A stretch of DNA of 64,000 nt from Arcticibacter pallidicorallinus (GTDB taxonomy: Bacteria > Bacteroidota > Bacteroidia > Sphingobacteriales > Sphingobacteriaceae). Made by a program: the position numbers and the translations under genes. Below are positions 35,829-43,231 of this stretch, piece by piece. The stretch's first letter is position 1. Each line of letters begins with the position of its first letter. The notes under the pieces were generated by a model. That model did no database searches. It was not told the origin of the DNA and saw only the letters and a list, made by a program, of their open reading frames with translations. Where the stretch lies: positions 62,001 to 126,000 of the forward strand of contig NZ_PVTH01000004.1 of assembly GCF_003002875.1 (NCBI RefSeq), in the 5' to 3' direction.

Positions 35829-36932
35829 TCAGGCATAGCTTAACACCATACTTTCAAAGGTTAAACCCGGACCGAAAGCGAAGCTCAGCACCTGTTGCTC
35901 GCGTTTTTCTGCTTTTAGCTTTCTACTCAACTCATCCAAAACGAACAGAACTGTTGTAGAAGACATATTGCCAAAATCACGTAATACCTTATAAGCGTGC
36001 GCATTCTGCTCTGCATTTAAACTAAAGACTTCGTCACAGACCTCCAATATCCTCCTGCCACCGGGGTGGATGGCAAACTGGCTGATGTCATCGAACGCTA
36101 TGTTTGCTTTCTTGAGAAGCTTGTCTGCAACGTCGCGGATACCCGACTTGATCTGCTTGGCAACCTGATTCGTGAGCTGCATCTCATAACCGAAATCACC
36201 AATTTTCCAGGCCATTTCCTTTCTGGCCTTGGTAATAACCTCCGTATAAAACGATTTGATCTTAAAAAGCTGCACATCTGTGGCATCTTCGTGCTGAACC
36301 AGAACTGCCGAGGCCCCATCAGCAAAAAGGGAATTTGCCAGCCAGTTGTCCAGCGTATTCTCTTTCTGGAAATGAAGTGTACAAAGTTCTACATCCACAA
36401 TCAACACCTTTGCATCCGGCTGAGCCCTGCAGATATAGTCGGCAACTTTTAACGCATTAAACGCACCGTAGCAGCCCATAAAATTGATACAGGTGCGCTC
36501 AACATGAGGGTTAAGCCGCAGGCTTTCTACGATCTCAATATCAAGTCCGGGAGCATACATGCCTGTACAGCTTACGGTTATCAAGTGGGTGATATCCTGC
36601 GCATTAAATAAAATTGAACCCAGGCAACTATCTACTGCACGCAGACACAGGTTGAGTGCGGTGCTTTCATAAAGATCACTTCTCTTAGAGGTGGTCGGGA
36701 ATGGCATCAACCCATCCTCATTACCGAAAAACTCGTATTGTCCCCTATCCTTCCCGAAATCGTCAATCACGGAGTGCCGGTAGTCGATCCCCGAGACGTG
36801 GTATAACTTCTCCAAACGTCGGGAGTTATGCTCATCCAACTCATGTGCATCAATCATGAACTGGAGGATGCGATCCTGACGAAATTTGTTTACCGGATTA
36901 CTTGTGCCTATGGCCGAAATGATGCTGTTCAT
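35829..36932 (-). CDS. Type III polyketide synthase (chalcone/alkylresorcinol synthase-like)
   Basis: 367 residues from ATG 36932 (MNSIISAIGTSNPVNKF); a TTG two codons earlier is less likely. The catalytic triad is complete: Cys154 in NFMGCYGAFNAL, His289 in FAIHPGG and Asn322 in FGNMSS; the C-terminal FGPGLTFE loop matches the family's GFGPG. A homodimeric ketosynthase of this kind extends an acyl-CoA with malonyl-CoA and cyclises it to a resorcinol, pyrone or similar ring. Starter and ring type are not readable from sequence. First gene of a three-gene operon and divergent from the UbiA-type gene. Confidence 0.92.
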   Translation of the reverse strand: MNSIISAIGTSNPVNKFRQDRILQFMIDAHELDEHNSRRLEKLYHVSGIDYRHSVIDDFGKDRGQYEFFGNEDGLMPFPTTSKRSDLYESTALNLCLRAVDSCLGSILFNAQDITHLITVSCTGMYAPGLDIEIVESLRLNPHVERTCINFMGCYGAFNALKVADYICRAQPDAKVLIVDVELCTLHFQKENTLDNWLANSLFADGASAVLVQHEDATDVQLFKIKSFYTEVITKARKEMAWKIGDFGYEMQLTNQVAKQIKSGIRDVADKLLKKANIAFDDISQFAIHPGGRRILEVCDEVFSLNAEQNAHAYKVLRDFGNMSSTTVLFVLDELSRKLKAEKREQQVLSFAFGPGLTFESMVLSYA

Positions 36933-36947
36933 CTGCAATTGTTTTTT

Positions 36948-36955
36948 TAAATTTA
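36948..36955. promoter_or_regulatory. Palindromic -7-like element between divergent PKS and UbiA genes
   Basis: TAAATTTA reads the same on both strands and is one base off the TAnnTTTG consensus in each direction. It lies mid-way in the 40-base gap between the two ATG codons. Any promoter for one gene must overlap the other gene's control region or coding start. Confidence 0.35.
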
Positions 36956-36972
36956 TCTACACAGGCAGCATC

Positions 36973-37842
36973 ATGGCGGAATTACATATCAGGTCAACCC
37001 TAACGCATTTGCGACTTCCTTTCTCCCTGCTGTTACTCCCTGTGTATCTGTTTGCCCTGAGCGAAGTACCTAATCCTAACACTTACCATGCCCTGGTAGT
37101 TTTTATCGTATTGCATTTGTTCATTTACCCGGCGAGTAACGGTTTCAACAGCTTCTTTGATAAGGACGATGGCAGCATCGGATTGCTGAAAAATCCGCCG
37201 AAAGTCAACAGCAATCTATTTTACACTTCAATTATCCTAGAGTGGACCGGCGTGCTGCTTGCCTTGCTGGTCAGCATGGAGTTTGCTCTTTGCGCCATCA
37301 TCTACAATTCGTTCTCCAAAGCCTACAGCCATCCTTCGGTCAGGATAAAGAAATATCCCTTGCTGAGCTTCTTCATTGTCTTCGTGTTTCAGGGGCTTTT
37401 TATCTACTACAGCTGTTATCGGGCACTGGCTCCGGAGGGTACACCCGAAACACATTCCGTCTGGATAGCAGGGCTTGTCTGCTCGTGTCTGATCGGAGCC
37501 TCCTACCCGCTAACGCAGATCTATCAGCATGACGAAGATGCACGACGGGGAGATCGTACCCTGAGCATGCTGCTGGGGGTACGCGGTTCGTTTATATTCG
37601 CAGGGATTCTTTTCCTGTTAGGCAGTGCCCTCCTGTACTACTATTGGTTTAGCTGCAAGCTGTCGGAAAATTTCGGAGTCTATCTCATCTGTCTGACACC
37701 CGCGCTGATCTATTTTTTCCACTGGTTCTATAACTGCGTTAGAGATCCTGCCAAGGCTTCCTTCGGCCGTGCAACAGTAATGACGCTTGTTAGCGGCCTG
37801 TTCATGCTGGTATATTTCGGCTGGCTTCTGCTTTTTCGTTAA
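36973..37842 (+). CDS. UbiA-family membrane prenyltransferase-like protein
   Basis: 289 residues from ATG 36973 (MAELHIRSTLTHLRLPFSLL); about eight or nine helices. The first Asp-rich motif is altered to NGFNSFFDKD (Asn56, Asn59, Asp63; the family has NDxxDxxxD), while the second is intact in spirit: YQHDEDARRGDRT. UbiA enzymes attach a prenyl chain to an aromatic acceptor with Mg2+-diphosphate chemistry. Divergent from the type III PKS operon, so it probably prenylates or otherwise processes that product. A non-prenylating UbiA homologue is possible because of the changed motif. Confidence 0.75.
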   Translation: MAELHIRSTLTHLRLPFSLLLLPVYLFALSEVPNPNTYHALVVFIVLHLFIYPASNGFNSFFDKDDGSIGLLKNPPKVNSNLFYTSIILEWTGVLLALLVSMEFALCAIIYNSFSKAYSHPSVRIKKYPLLSFFIVFVFQGLFIYYSCYRALAPEGTPETHSVWIAGLVCSCLIGASYPLTQIYQHDEDARRGDRTLSMLLGVRGSFIFAGILFLLGSALLYYYWFSCKLSENFGVYLICLTPALIYFFHWFYNCVRDPAKASFGRATVMTLVSGLFMLVYFGWLLLFR

Positions 37843-37844
37843 GC

Positions 37845-37881
37845 AAAAAAAGCCGGCTGGCAACTTACGCTGCCACCGGCT
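37845..37881 (-). terminator. Terminator between UbiA-type and metallophosphoesterase genes
   Basis: AGCCGGCTGGCA pairs with TGCCACCGGCT (one bulge/mismatch) around an 8-base loop; the minus strand ends in seven Ts, so it mainly serves the minus-strand gene. Confidence 0.8.
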
Positions 37882-37902
37882 ACATATTTAGAATTGGAGC
37901 GC

Positions 37903-39474
37903 TTATTTTTTAACAATCTTATAGCTACTCCGCTGGATATAGCTTTTGCCGAACATATCGGTAGCTTTAACTTCTATGACATGCTCACCAGGGGCAAGTT
38001 TAAAGGGGATTGGCGCCTTCCATAGGTGTTTTGAGGTCGATGGTGCGCTCGGACGCTTTCCATCCAGGAGGTTCTCTGTATGATCGAACTTGTGCAATAC
38101 GTCCAGAAATCCCGGATCATACTCTTCAACATAAGTCATTTTATTCCACTCTCCGTTATCTACCCGGAAACGTACGTCATCTTTCGCTGATCCCATGAAG
38201 AAGTTGGCGTAAATAGCGGCTGAGGTCTTTTTATCGTGCTCAATTACTTTCGGCGCAGAAATTTCGATCTGATAATCCTTCGCTTTTCCCGCAACTTTAT
38301 AGTCCACGTCATACTGATTACCCTTGAAGTTGATAAATGCATAACCCTTTGGCGTACCATCGCTCATCGTCGATACCGGAACTCCAAGCTCATTGAGCTC
38401 CCCGGAGTACCAGTTACCTGATGTGGTACCCACATTATAATGATGATGCGCTTTCTCTTGCTTCCATCCATCTTTTTCGGTGAAGAACAACTGCTTTTGG
38501 TTATGGGTATGTGCAGACAGCGACAGCGTGTGAGGAAAGTCAGACAACAATTCAAACAAGGCTATTCTATCCTGCTCCCTGAATCCTTCATCATTGCCCG
38601 CCTCTCCGAGGGGAATATGGAACGCCAGTACAACAAGCTTATCCTTATTCACATGCTTCAGGTCATTGGCTACAAACTCCAGCTGGTCTTTTCTTAGTCC
38701 GCCCCAATAAGACTTTCCATCTCGCGGATCCGGATATAAGATATCATCCAATACGATGAAATGCACGTTGCCATAGTTGAAAGCGTAATTTGCTGGACCG
38801 AAATGCGCTTCATATGACTCATCAGACAGTTCGTCTTCTGTTACATCAAAATTAATATCATGATTTCCCATGAGGTTATACCAGGGGATACCAATCTTTT
38901 TGATGGCCTTGGTATAGGGACTAAAAAGTTCCGGATCATTCCCGACAAGGTCGCCCATACTCAATCCAAACGCTACGTTCCTTATATTTGCCACCTCGAC
39001 AACAACGCCCTTATCAAAATAATCTACCTCCTGAAGCGTATACGGCTGGGGATCGCCAAAAACAAGTGCCGTGAAATTCGGATCTTCCTTTGAAGGACTC
39101 AGAGGAAAATCTACTGACTTCGGCAAAGCACCGGTAGGTGGCACCCCCTTGTACTTCAATCTGGGCGAGCCAGCTGGTTTATGATTGTAGAAGAACTGCG
39201 GCAGATTATCCTCGTTAACCGGCACCTTATAGCCCGTAGGCTTGATGACAGAAATAATCTGATCATTATTCAGCGGGAGTTCATAGTAGCCTTTTTTATC
39301 CGTCAGTACTACTTCTCTACCGTTCGTCACCGCAACAGCGCCAATTCCTTTTTCGTTTCTTTCTTGTTTCCGATTCGCGTTTATATCGGCATAAACATAA
39401 CCTCTCACCGTGTTCTGGGCCAGTAAAACTGTTGAGAGTAAAAGCCCCGCTGTAACCAAATAAATTCTTCTCAT
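37903..39474 (-). CDS. Secreted calcineurin-like metallophosphoesterase
   Basis: 523 residues. Signal peptide (MRRIYLVTAGLLLSTVLLAQ), an SdrD-like/MetallophosN domain (RGYVYADINANRKQERNEKGIGAV ... LTDKKGYYELPL), a calcineurin-like core with the metal motifs FGDPQP, GDLVGND, GNHDINFD, AFHIPLG and SAHTHNQ, and a MetallophosC domain. Three-domain proteins of this type are common secreted phosphoesterases of Bacteroidota; substrate (phosphodiester, phosphonate or nucleotide) unknown. Monocistronic. Confidence 0.9.
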   Translation of the reverse strand: MRRIYLVTAGLLLSTVLLAQNTVRGYVYADINANRKQERNEKGIGAVAVTNGREVVLTDKKGYYELPLNNDQIISVIKPTGYKVPVNEDNLPQFFYNHKPAGSPRLKYKGVPPTGALPKSVDFPLSPSKEDPNFTALVFGDPQPYTLQEVDYFDKGVVVEVANIRNVAFGLSMGDLVGNDPELFSPYTKAIKKIGIPWYNLMGNHDINFDVTEDELSDESYEAHFGPANYAFNYGNVHFIVLDDILYPDPRDGKSYWGGLRKDQLEFVANDLKHVNKDKLVVLAFHIPLGEAGNDEGFREQDRIALFELLSDFPHTLSLSAHTHNQKQLFFTEKDGWKQEKAHHHYNVGTTSGNWYSGELNELGVPVSTMSDGTPKGYAFINFKGNQYDVDYKVAGKAKDYQIEISAPKVIEHDKKTSAAIYANFFMGSAKDDVRFRVDNGEWNKMTYVEEYDPGFLDVLHKFDHTENLLDGKRPSAPSTSKHLWKAPIPFKLAPGEHVIEVKATDMFGKSYIQRSSYKIVKK

Positions 39475-39966
39475 ATAAATCTGTATGAGCGCATCAACAT
39501 GTTGCGCTATTCTCAGCGAAACTAGCCCAGCAATGTTTCGATAACGTTAACAAATATTTAAACTTAATCATTTTCGGACAGGCGGCATGAACATACGTTT
39601 TCCTGTGCATCGAAAGTTCGTGGTCGACGAGATCACCAAACAGAGCGGAGTTTCGGGACTTTAGTGGCTCTCTCGCCGTCGCAGGGACAAGTTCCTCTGC
39701 TAATCAACAGCCTCTTCGGGGTTTATGGAGTTCAATCTCGTGACTAGCCGCAGGCCTGCGAAAGCAGCGATAAACCATATACTGGAACATAGGTCCATGT
39801 TTTATTGAGCAAACCTGGACTCGGGATAGACGCACGTTGGATGGAATAAGGGGACGATCCTTCTCTGATCACAAGAAAATATCTCCCAACCAACAGTGTT
39901 AAGGAAATCTCTTGGATAAAAGAGGAAAGGCTACGCCCAGTTTTTAGGAAATTCTACGCCCAATTT
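39475..39966. other. Gene-free 492-base stretch with hairpins and a direct repeat
   Basis: No credible gene on either strand; frames are broken every 20-30 codons. Three stem-loops can be drawn between ~39679 and 39820: GCAGGGAC with GTTCCTCTGC (one bulge), GGTTTAT (39720-39726) with ATAAACC (39770-39776) enclosing the palindrome CGCAGGCCTGCG, and GTCCATGTTT (39793-39802) with AAACCTGGAC (39811-39820). The base composition is higher in GC than most gaps here. It may hold an unlisted structured RNA or the remains of a lost gene or element. Confidence 0.5.
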
Positions 39967-39970
39967 TTAG
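39931..39970. repeat. 17-base direct repeat crossing the end of a gene
   Basis: CTACGCCCAGTTTTTAG (39931-39947) and CTACGCCCAATTTTTAG (39954-39970) differ at one base and are separated by GAAATT. The second copy contains the stop codon of the minus-strand gene at 39967. Confidence 0.85.
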
Positions 39971-40251
39971 CTCTGAGAAACGGCAACTTTGATTTTGTCT
40001 GTCTCAGGAAGACTGTAAAGTTCTCTTTCTAATCTAACATACTCATAATTAAGGGCTACGTAGTCTTTATACTTCATGGCCTGCTCATAAGACATGTCAA
40101 GATCGCCGTACATTTTGCAAGTATGTGATACATCAATGAGTTCTGCATTGATTTCTTCAAGGCGCTGGATAATAGCTCTCCTTTTCTTCTTTTCCACGAA
40201 AGAAGGCCTGATAAAGTTGATCAACCGCTGAAGAAAATTGGTATTTTTCAC
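39967..40251 (-). CDS. Small unknown protein, charged helical
   Basis: 94 residues if translation starts at GTG 40251 (next in-frame choice is TTG 40257; a stop codon precedes it). The protein is basic at the N-terminus (KNTNFLQRLINFIRPSFVEKKKRR) and helical after that (AIIQRLEEINAELIDVSHTC, YEQAMKYKDYVALNYEYVRLERELY). No signal, membrane helix or recognised domain. The weak start and the duplicated 3' end make its reality less certain than its neighbours. Confidence 0.5.
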   Translation of the reverse strand: MKNTNFLQRLINFIRPSFVEKKKRRAIIQRLEEINAELIDVSHTCKMYGDLDMSYEQAMKYKDYVALNYEYVRLERELYSLPETDKIKVAVSQS

Positions 40252-40410
40252 AATCAATTAGGACTAAAGTTTGATGTACTCGTTCTGACGTATCTATATC
40301 CTTATACCATGAATGGAATAAAAAGGTTCTGTATATTTTGCATTTCTGTGAAATTATGAGAAAATAACGAAAATGCTGCTTTTTTTATCACAAAGGATGT
40401 GGCAAAATGA

Positions 40411-40441
40411 AAAAACCGGATAAGAATTAACTTATCCGGTT
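40411..40441 (-). terminator. Terminator of the FMN reductase/YceI operon
   Basis: A perfect 11-bp stem AACCGGATAAG/CTTATCCGGTT with loop AATTAA; the minus strand continues in six Ts. Confidence 0.85.
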
Positions 40442-40470
40442 GATTGACTTATTCTAAAAGACAAGACGAC

Positions 40471-41040
40471 CTACTGATCCTCTTTGATAATTTTTAGACC
40501 TTTAGTCCACCGAACGATGGATTTAAGCATAGCATCTGCTGCTTTAAGGGAGACATCGTTTGCGTTGAATACGCTTTCATCGACGATGAACTGGGTAAAC
40601 ATGGGAATGTTTACCTGCTCACTTAAAGGCACAACCTTCATCGTTAAAAGATCACGTTTAAGGTCGTTGGTTGCCCGGGTACCCGCCGAAATGCCCCCAT
40701 AACTTACCAGTCCGGCAGCTTTATAAGCCCACTCGTGTACAAGATATTCTATGGCATTGCGTAAGGCCGCAGGATAACCATGGTCATATTCGGCCGTTAC
40801 AAAAATGAAAGCATCAGCTTCCTCGATTTTAGCAGACCACTGCTTGGTATGCTCATGCTCATACTGCCTCATCACCGGATGCTTAGGCTCATTCATCAAG
40901 GGAAGGTTTATCTCGCCCAGATCGAGTACTTCGACTTCGAACTTTCCGCTATTTTTCGCCAATTCAGCCACCCACGACGCAATTATAGGGCCTTTCCTTC
41001 CTGGTCTTACAGTGGAGTTTATGATCTTAAGTTTGTACAT
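40471..41040 (-). CDS. NADPH-dependent FMN reductase
   Basis: 189 residues of the flavodoxin-like NADPH-dependent FMN reductase/quinone reductase family: INSTVRPGRKGPIIASWV binds the FMN phosphate, EADAFIFVTAEYDHGYPAALRNAIEYL and GLVSYGGISAGTRA are further flavin contacts. It probably reduces quinones, azo dyes or chromate-like acceptors. It begins 7 bases after the YceI gene stop, so both form an operon. Confidence 0.88.
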   Translation of the reverse strand: MYKLKIINSTVRPGRKGPIIASWVAELAKNSGKFEVEVLDLGEINLPLMNEPKHPVMRQYEHEHTKQWSAKIEEADAFIFVTAEYDHGYPAALRNAIEYLVHEWAYKAAGLVSYGGISAGTRATNDLKRDLLTMKVVPLSEQVNIPMFTQFIVDESVFNANDVSLKAADAMLKSIVRWTKGLKIIKEDQ

Positions 41041-41047
41041 TGATTAT

Positions 41048-41626
41048 TTATTTAGATTTTCCGAATTCGCCGTCAGCCTGTATCCATACTTCATCACTAA
41101 TCATCGGAGCTGGAAACTTGGCGCCTATGCCGAAGTCTGAACGCTTAATGCTTCCTGTCGCCTGGAACCCTGCTACTTCTGCGTTGTTGGCTGCCGGGTT
41201 TTTTCCGACTCCCCTAAACAGCATATCCATAGTAACCGGTTTCGTTACGCCGTGGAGCGTAAGGTCGCCGGTAACTTTAAATTTGTCTTTACCGGCAGAT
41301 TTTATCGATGTGCTTTTGAAAGTTAGCTTTGGATACTGAGCCGCATCAAAGAAATCTGCACTCTTCAGGTGATTGTCTCTCATCTCTACGGCGGTATTGA
41401 TGGAATTCACGTCGGCACTAAGGGTTATTACCGCGTCGGACATGTCGGGCTTTGAATAAGATACCGTGGCATCAAACTTGTCAAAGGCACCGCTAATGTC
41501 AGAGATACCCAGGTGCGTCACCTTAAATCCGAGCCGGGAGTGCATGGGATCTGACTTCCAGTTCATTTGAGCGAAACTTGTCGCAGATGCTGCTATCATA
41601 AACAGCAACAGGATCATTTTTTTCAT
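41048..41626 (-). CDS. YceI family periplasmic protein
   Basis: 192 residues: signal peptide (MKKMILLLFMIAASATSFAQ) then a lipocalin-like YceI barrel with WKSDPMHSRLGFKVTHLGIS, a long FDATVSYSKPDMSDAVITLS strand pair, FDAAQYPKLTFKSTSI and DLTLHGVTKPVTMDM. Members bind polyisoprenoid chains such as octaprenyl phenols. It lies directly upstream of the FMN reductase gene. A link to the quinone-like pathway 4 kb away is only a thought, not shown. Confidence 0.92.
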   Translation of the reverse strand: MKKMILLLFMIAASATSFAQMNWKSDPMHSRLGFKVTHLGISDISGAFDKFDATVSYSKPDMSDAVITLSADVNSINTAVEMRDNHLKSADFFDAAQYPKLTFKSTSIKSAGKDKFKVTGDLTLHGVTKPVTMDMLFRGVGKNPAANNAEVAGFQATGSIKRSDFGIGAKFPAPMISDEVWIQADGEFGKSK

Positions 41627-41914
41627 TGTTTTTTGTTTTATGAGTTTAAAAGATGTTAAATAACAGATAATTTAAATTGTTAAAGACGAATGCTGGCAGC
41701 CAGCTTCAATTTGATGCAGCTCATATACCTAAAGCTACGATCTTCTCCTTTCCAGTAAACCAGCAAAACAAACATGACGCACAAAAGACTTCTTCATCTG
41801 CCGAATACATGTTTAAACATCTTCGCAATTTATAAAGAAAAAATGGACAATAATGTTTTACTTCGCTTTAAAGACCCTCTTCAAAAAACAACCGCAAATA
41901 ATTAGTCACCAATC

Positions 41915-43231
41915 ATGACGTTAACCACCATTGGAAAATTGCCGAGATGGATCCTGATGATATGCACCACATCGATTGCGATAGGTTGCATGGTGGGTCT
42001 TTTTCTCGTGCTCTTGTCGACTGCAACGGAAATCCGCTTTCGCTATGACTGGCTGCTGTATTTGCTGCCGTTGGCTGGGCTGTTGATACATTTCATTTAC
42101 AAATCCATAGGCAAATCGTCCGAAAAAGGAAACATACTGATTATAGAAGAAATACATAAACCAGGGGCAGGTGTCCCTTCTCAGATGGGGCCGATCATCA
42201 TACTAACTACGGTAATTACTCACCTTTTCGGAGGTTCTGCCGGACGTGAAGGTACGGCAGTGCAAGTCGGCGGAAGCATATCGGCTGCATTCTGCAGGGT
42301 ATTTAAGTTGCCCGAGCAAGAGCGCCATATCTTACTTACGGCAGGCATAGCTGCGGGATTTGGTGCGGTCTTTGGCACACCACTTACCGGCGCCCTCTTT
42401 GCCGTGGAAGTGCTAACATTCAAACGACTGAAAATAAACCTCCTTCTGCCAGCCTTGCTCGCCAGCGTGGTGGCCGATCAAACGGTATTGCTATTGGGGA
42501 TCTCACATACACATTACCAGATCGGTCAGCTTCCGTCATTCGACGACATGGATGAGCTTTATCTTGTGGCTAAGGTGATTCTGGCATCGGTTGGCTTCGG
42601 ATTTGCCAGCTATGGGTTTCTGCTTTTCTCGAGGACCGTTAAAGAGGTGACCCTAAAAATGGCTCCGCAAAAATGGATGATTCCCCTCGCAGGAGGCACT
42701 GCAATTATTTTGCTGACGATATTAAACGGAAAGCCCGATTATCTCGGTCTTGGGGTACAAGCGCAGTATCTTGGCGCAGTAACCATACCTTCCAGCTTTG
42801 TGACTGGTGGTGCAGATACCTGGAGCTGGCTCTGGAAAACCATCTATACCGGAATAACTCTGGGAACGGGCTTCAAAGGCGGCGAGGTTACCCCTTTGTT
42901 CTTCATTGGCTCTACTCTGGGCAACACCCTGTCGGAACTTATGAATGCGCCCGCCGGATTGTTTGCTGCTCTGGGCTTTTTGGCTGTCTTCTCAGGAGCT
43001 ACGAACACACCTTTTGCATGCACTATTATGGGAGCTGAGCTATTTGGACCGGAGTATCTATTCTATTTTGCTATTGCGTGTTTTGTTGCCTACTTAAGCA
43101 GTGGTGACTCAGGCATATATATGGAAGATGAAAAAAGCTCTGCAGCTGATAACGATTCAAGAAAGAAGTATCTGTCGCGTAAGTCCTCCCGCTACATCTG
43201 GCCCATACCAAAAAGATCGCCGAAGACTTAA
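41915..43231 (+). CDS. ClC-family anion channel or antiporter
   Basis: 438 residues, 10-12 helices. The selectivity/gate region reads HKPGAGVPSQMGP in place of GSGIPE, and GGSAGREGTAVQVGGSI with the gating glutamate, then GIAAGFGAVFGTPLTGALFAVE. The GREGT variant and altered first motif differ from E. coli ClcA (GREGP, GSGIP); variants like this occur in non-classical branches including fluoride transporters, so the ion is uncertain. Its stop overlaps the convergent sensor kinase stop by 4 bases (43228-43231). Confidence 0.85.
   Translation: MTLTTIGKLPRWILMICTTSIAIGCMVGLFLVLLSTATEIRFRYDWLLYLLPLAGLLIHFIYKSIGKSSEKGNILIIEEIHKPGAGVPSQMGPIIILTTVITHLFGGSAGREGTAVQVGGSISAAFCRVFKLPEQERHILLTAGIAAGFGAVFGTPLTGALFAVEVLTFKRLKINLLLPALLASVVADQTVLLLGISHTHYQIGQLPSFDDMDELYLVAKVILASVGFGFASYGFLLFSRTVKEVTLKMAPQKWMIPLAGGTAIILLTILNGKPDYLGLGVQAQYLGAVTIPSSFVTGGADTWSWLWKTIYTGITLGTGFKGGEVTPLFFIGSTLGNTLSELMNAPAGLFAALGFLAVFSGATNTPFACTIMGAELFGPEYLFYFAIACFVAYLSSGDSGIYMEDEKSSAADNDSRKKYLSRKSSRYIWPIPKRSPKT

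Noticed and set aside
36066-36452. 128-codon plus-strand frame inside the type III PKS gene
   Set aside because: Antisense to a gene with a complete catalytic triad; no independent support.
36932-36938. TTG at 36938 as the PKS start
   Set aside because: ATG 36932 two codons later gives the normal family N-terminus MNSIISAIGTSNP.
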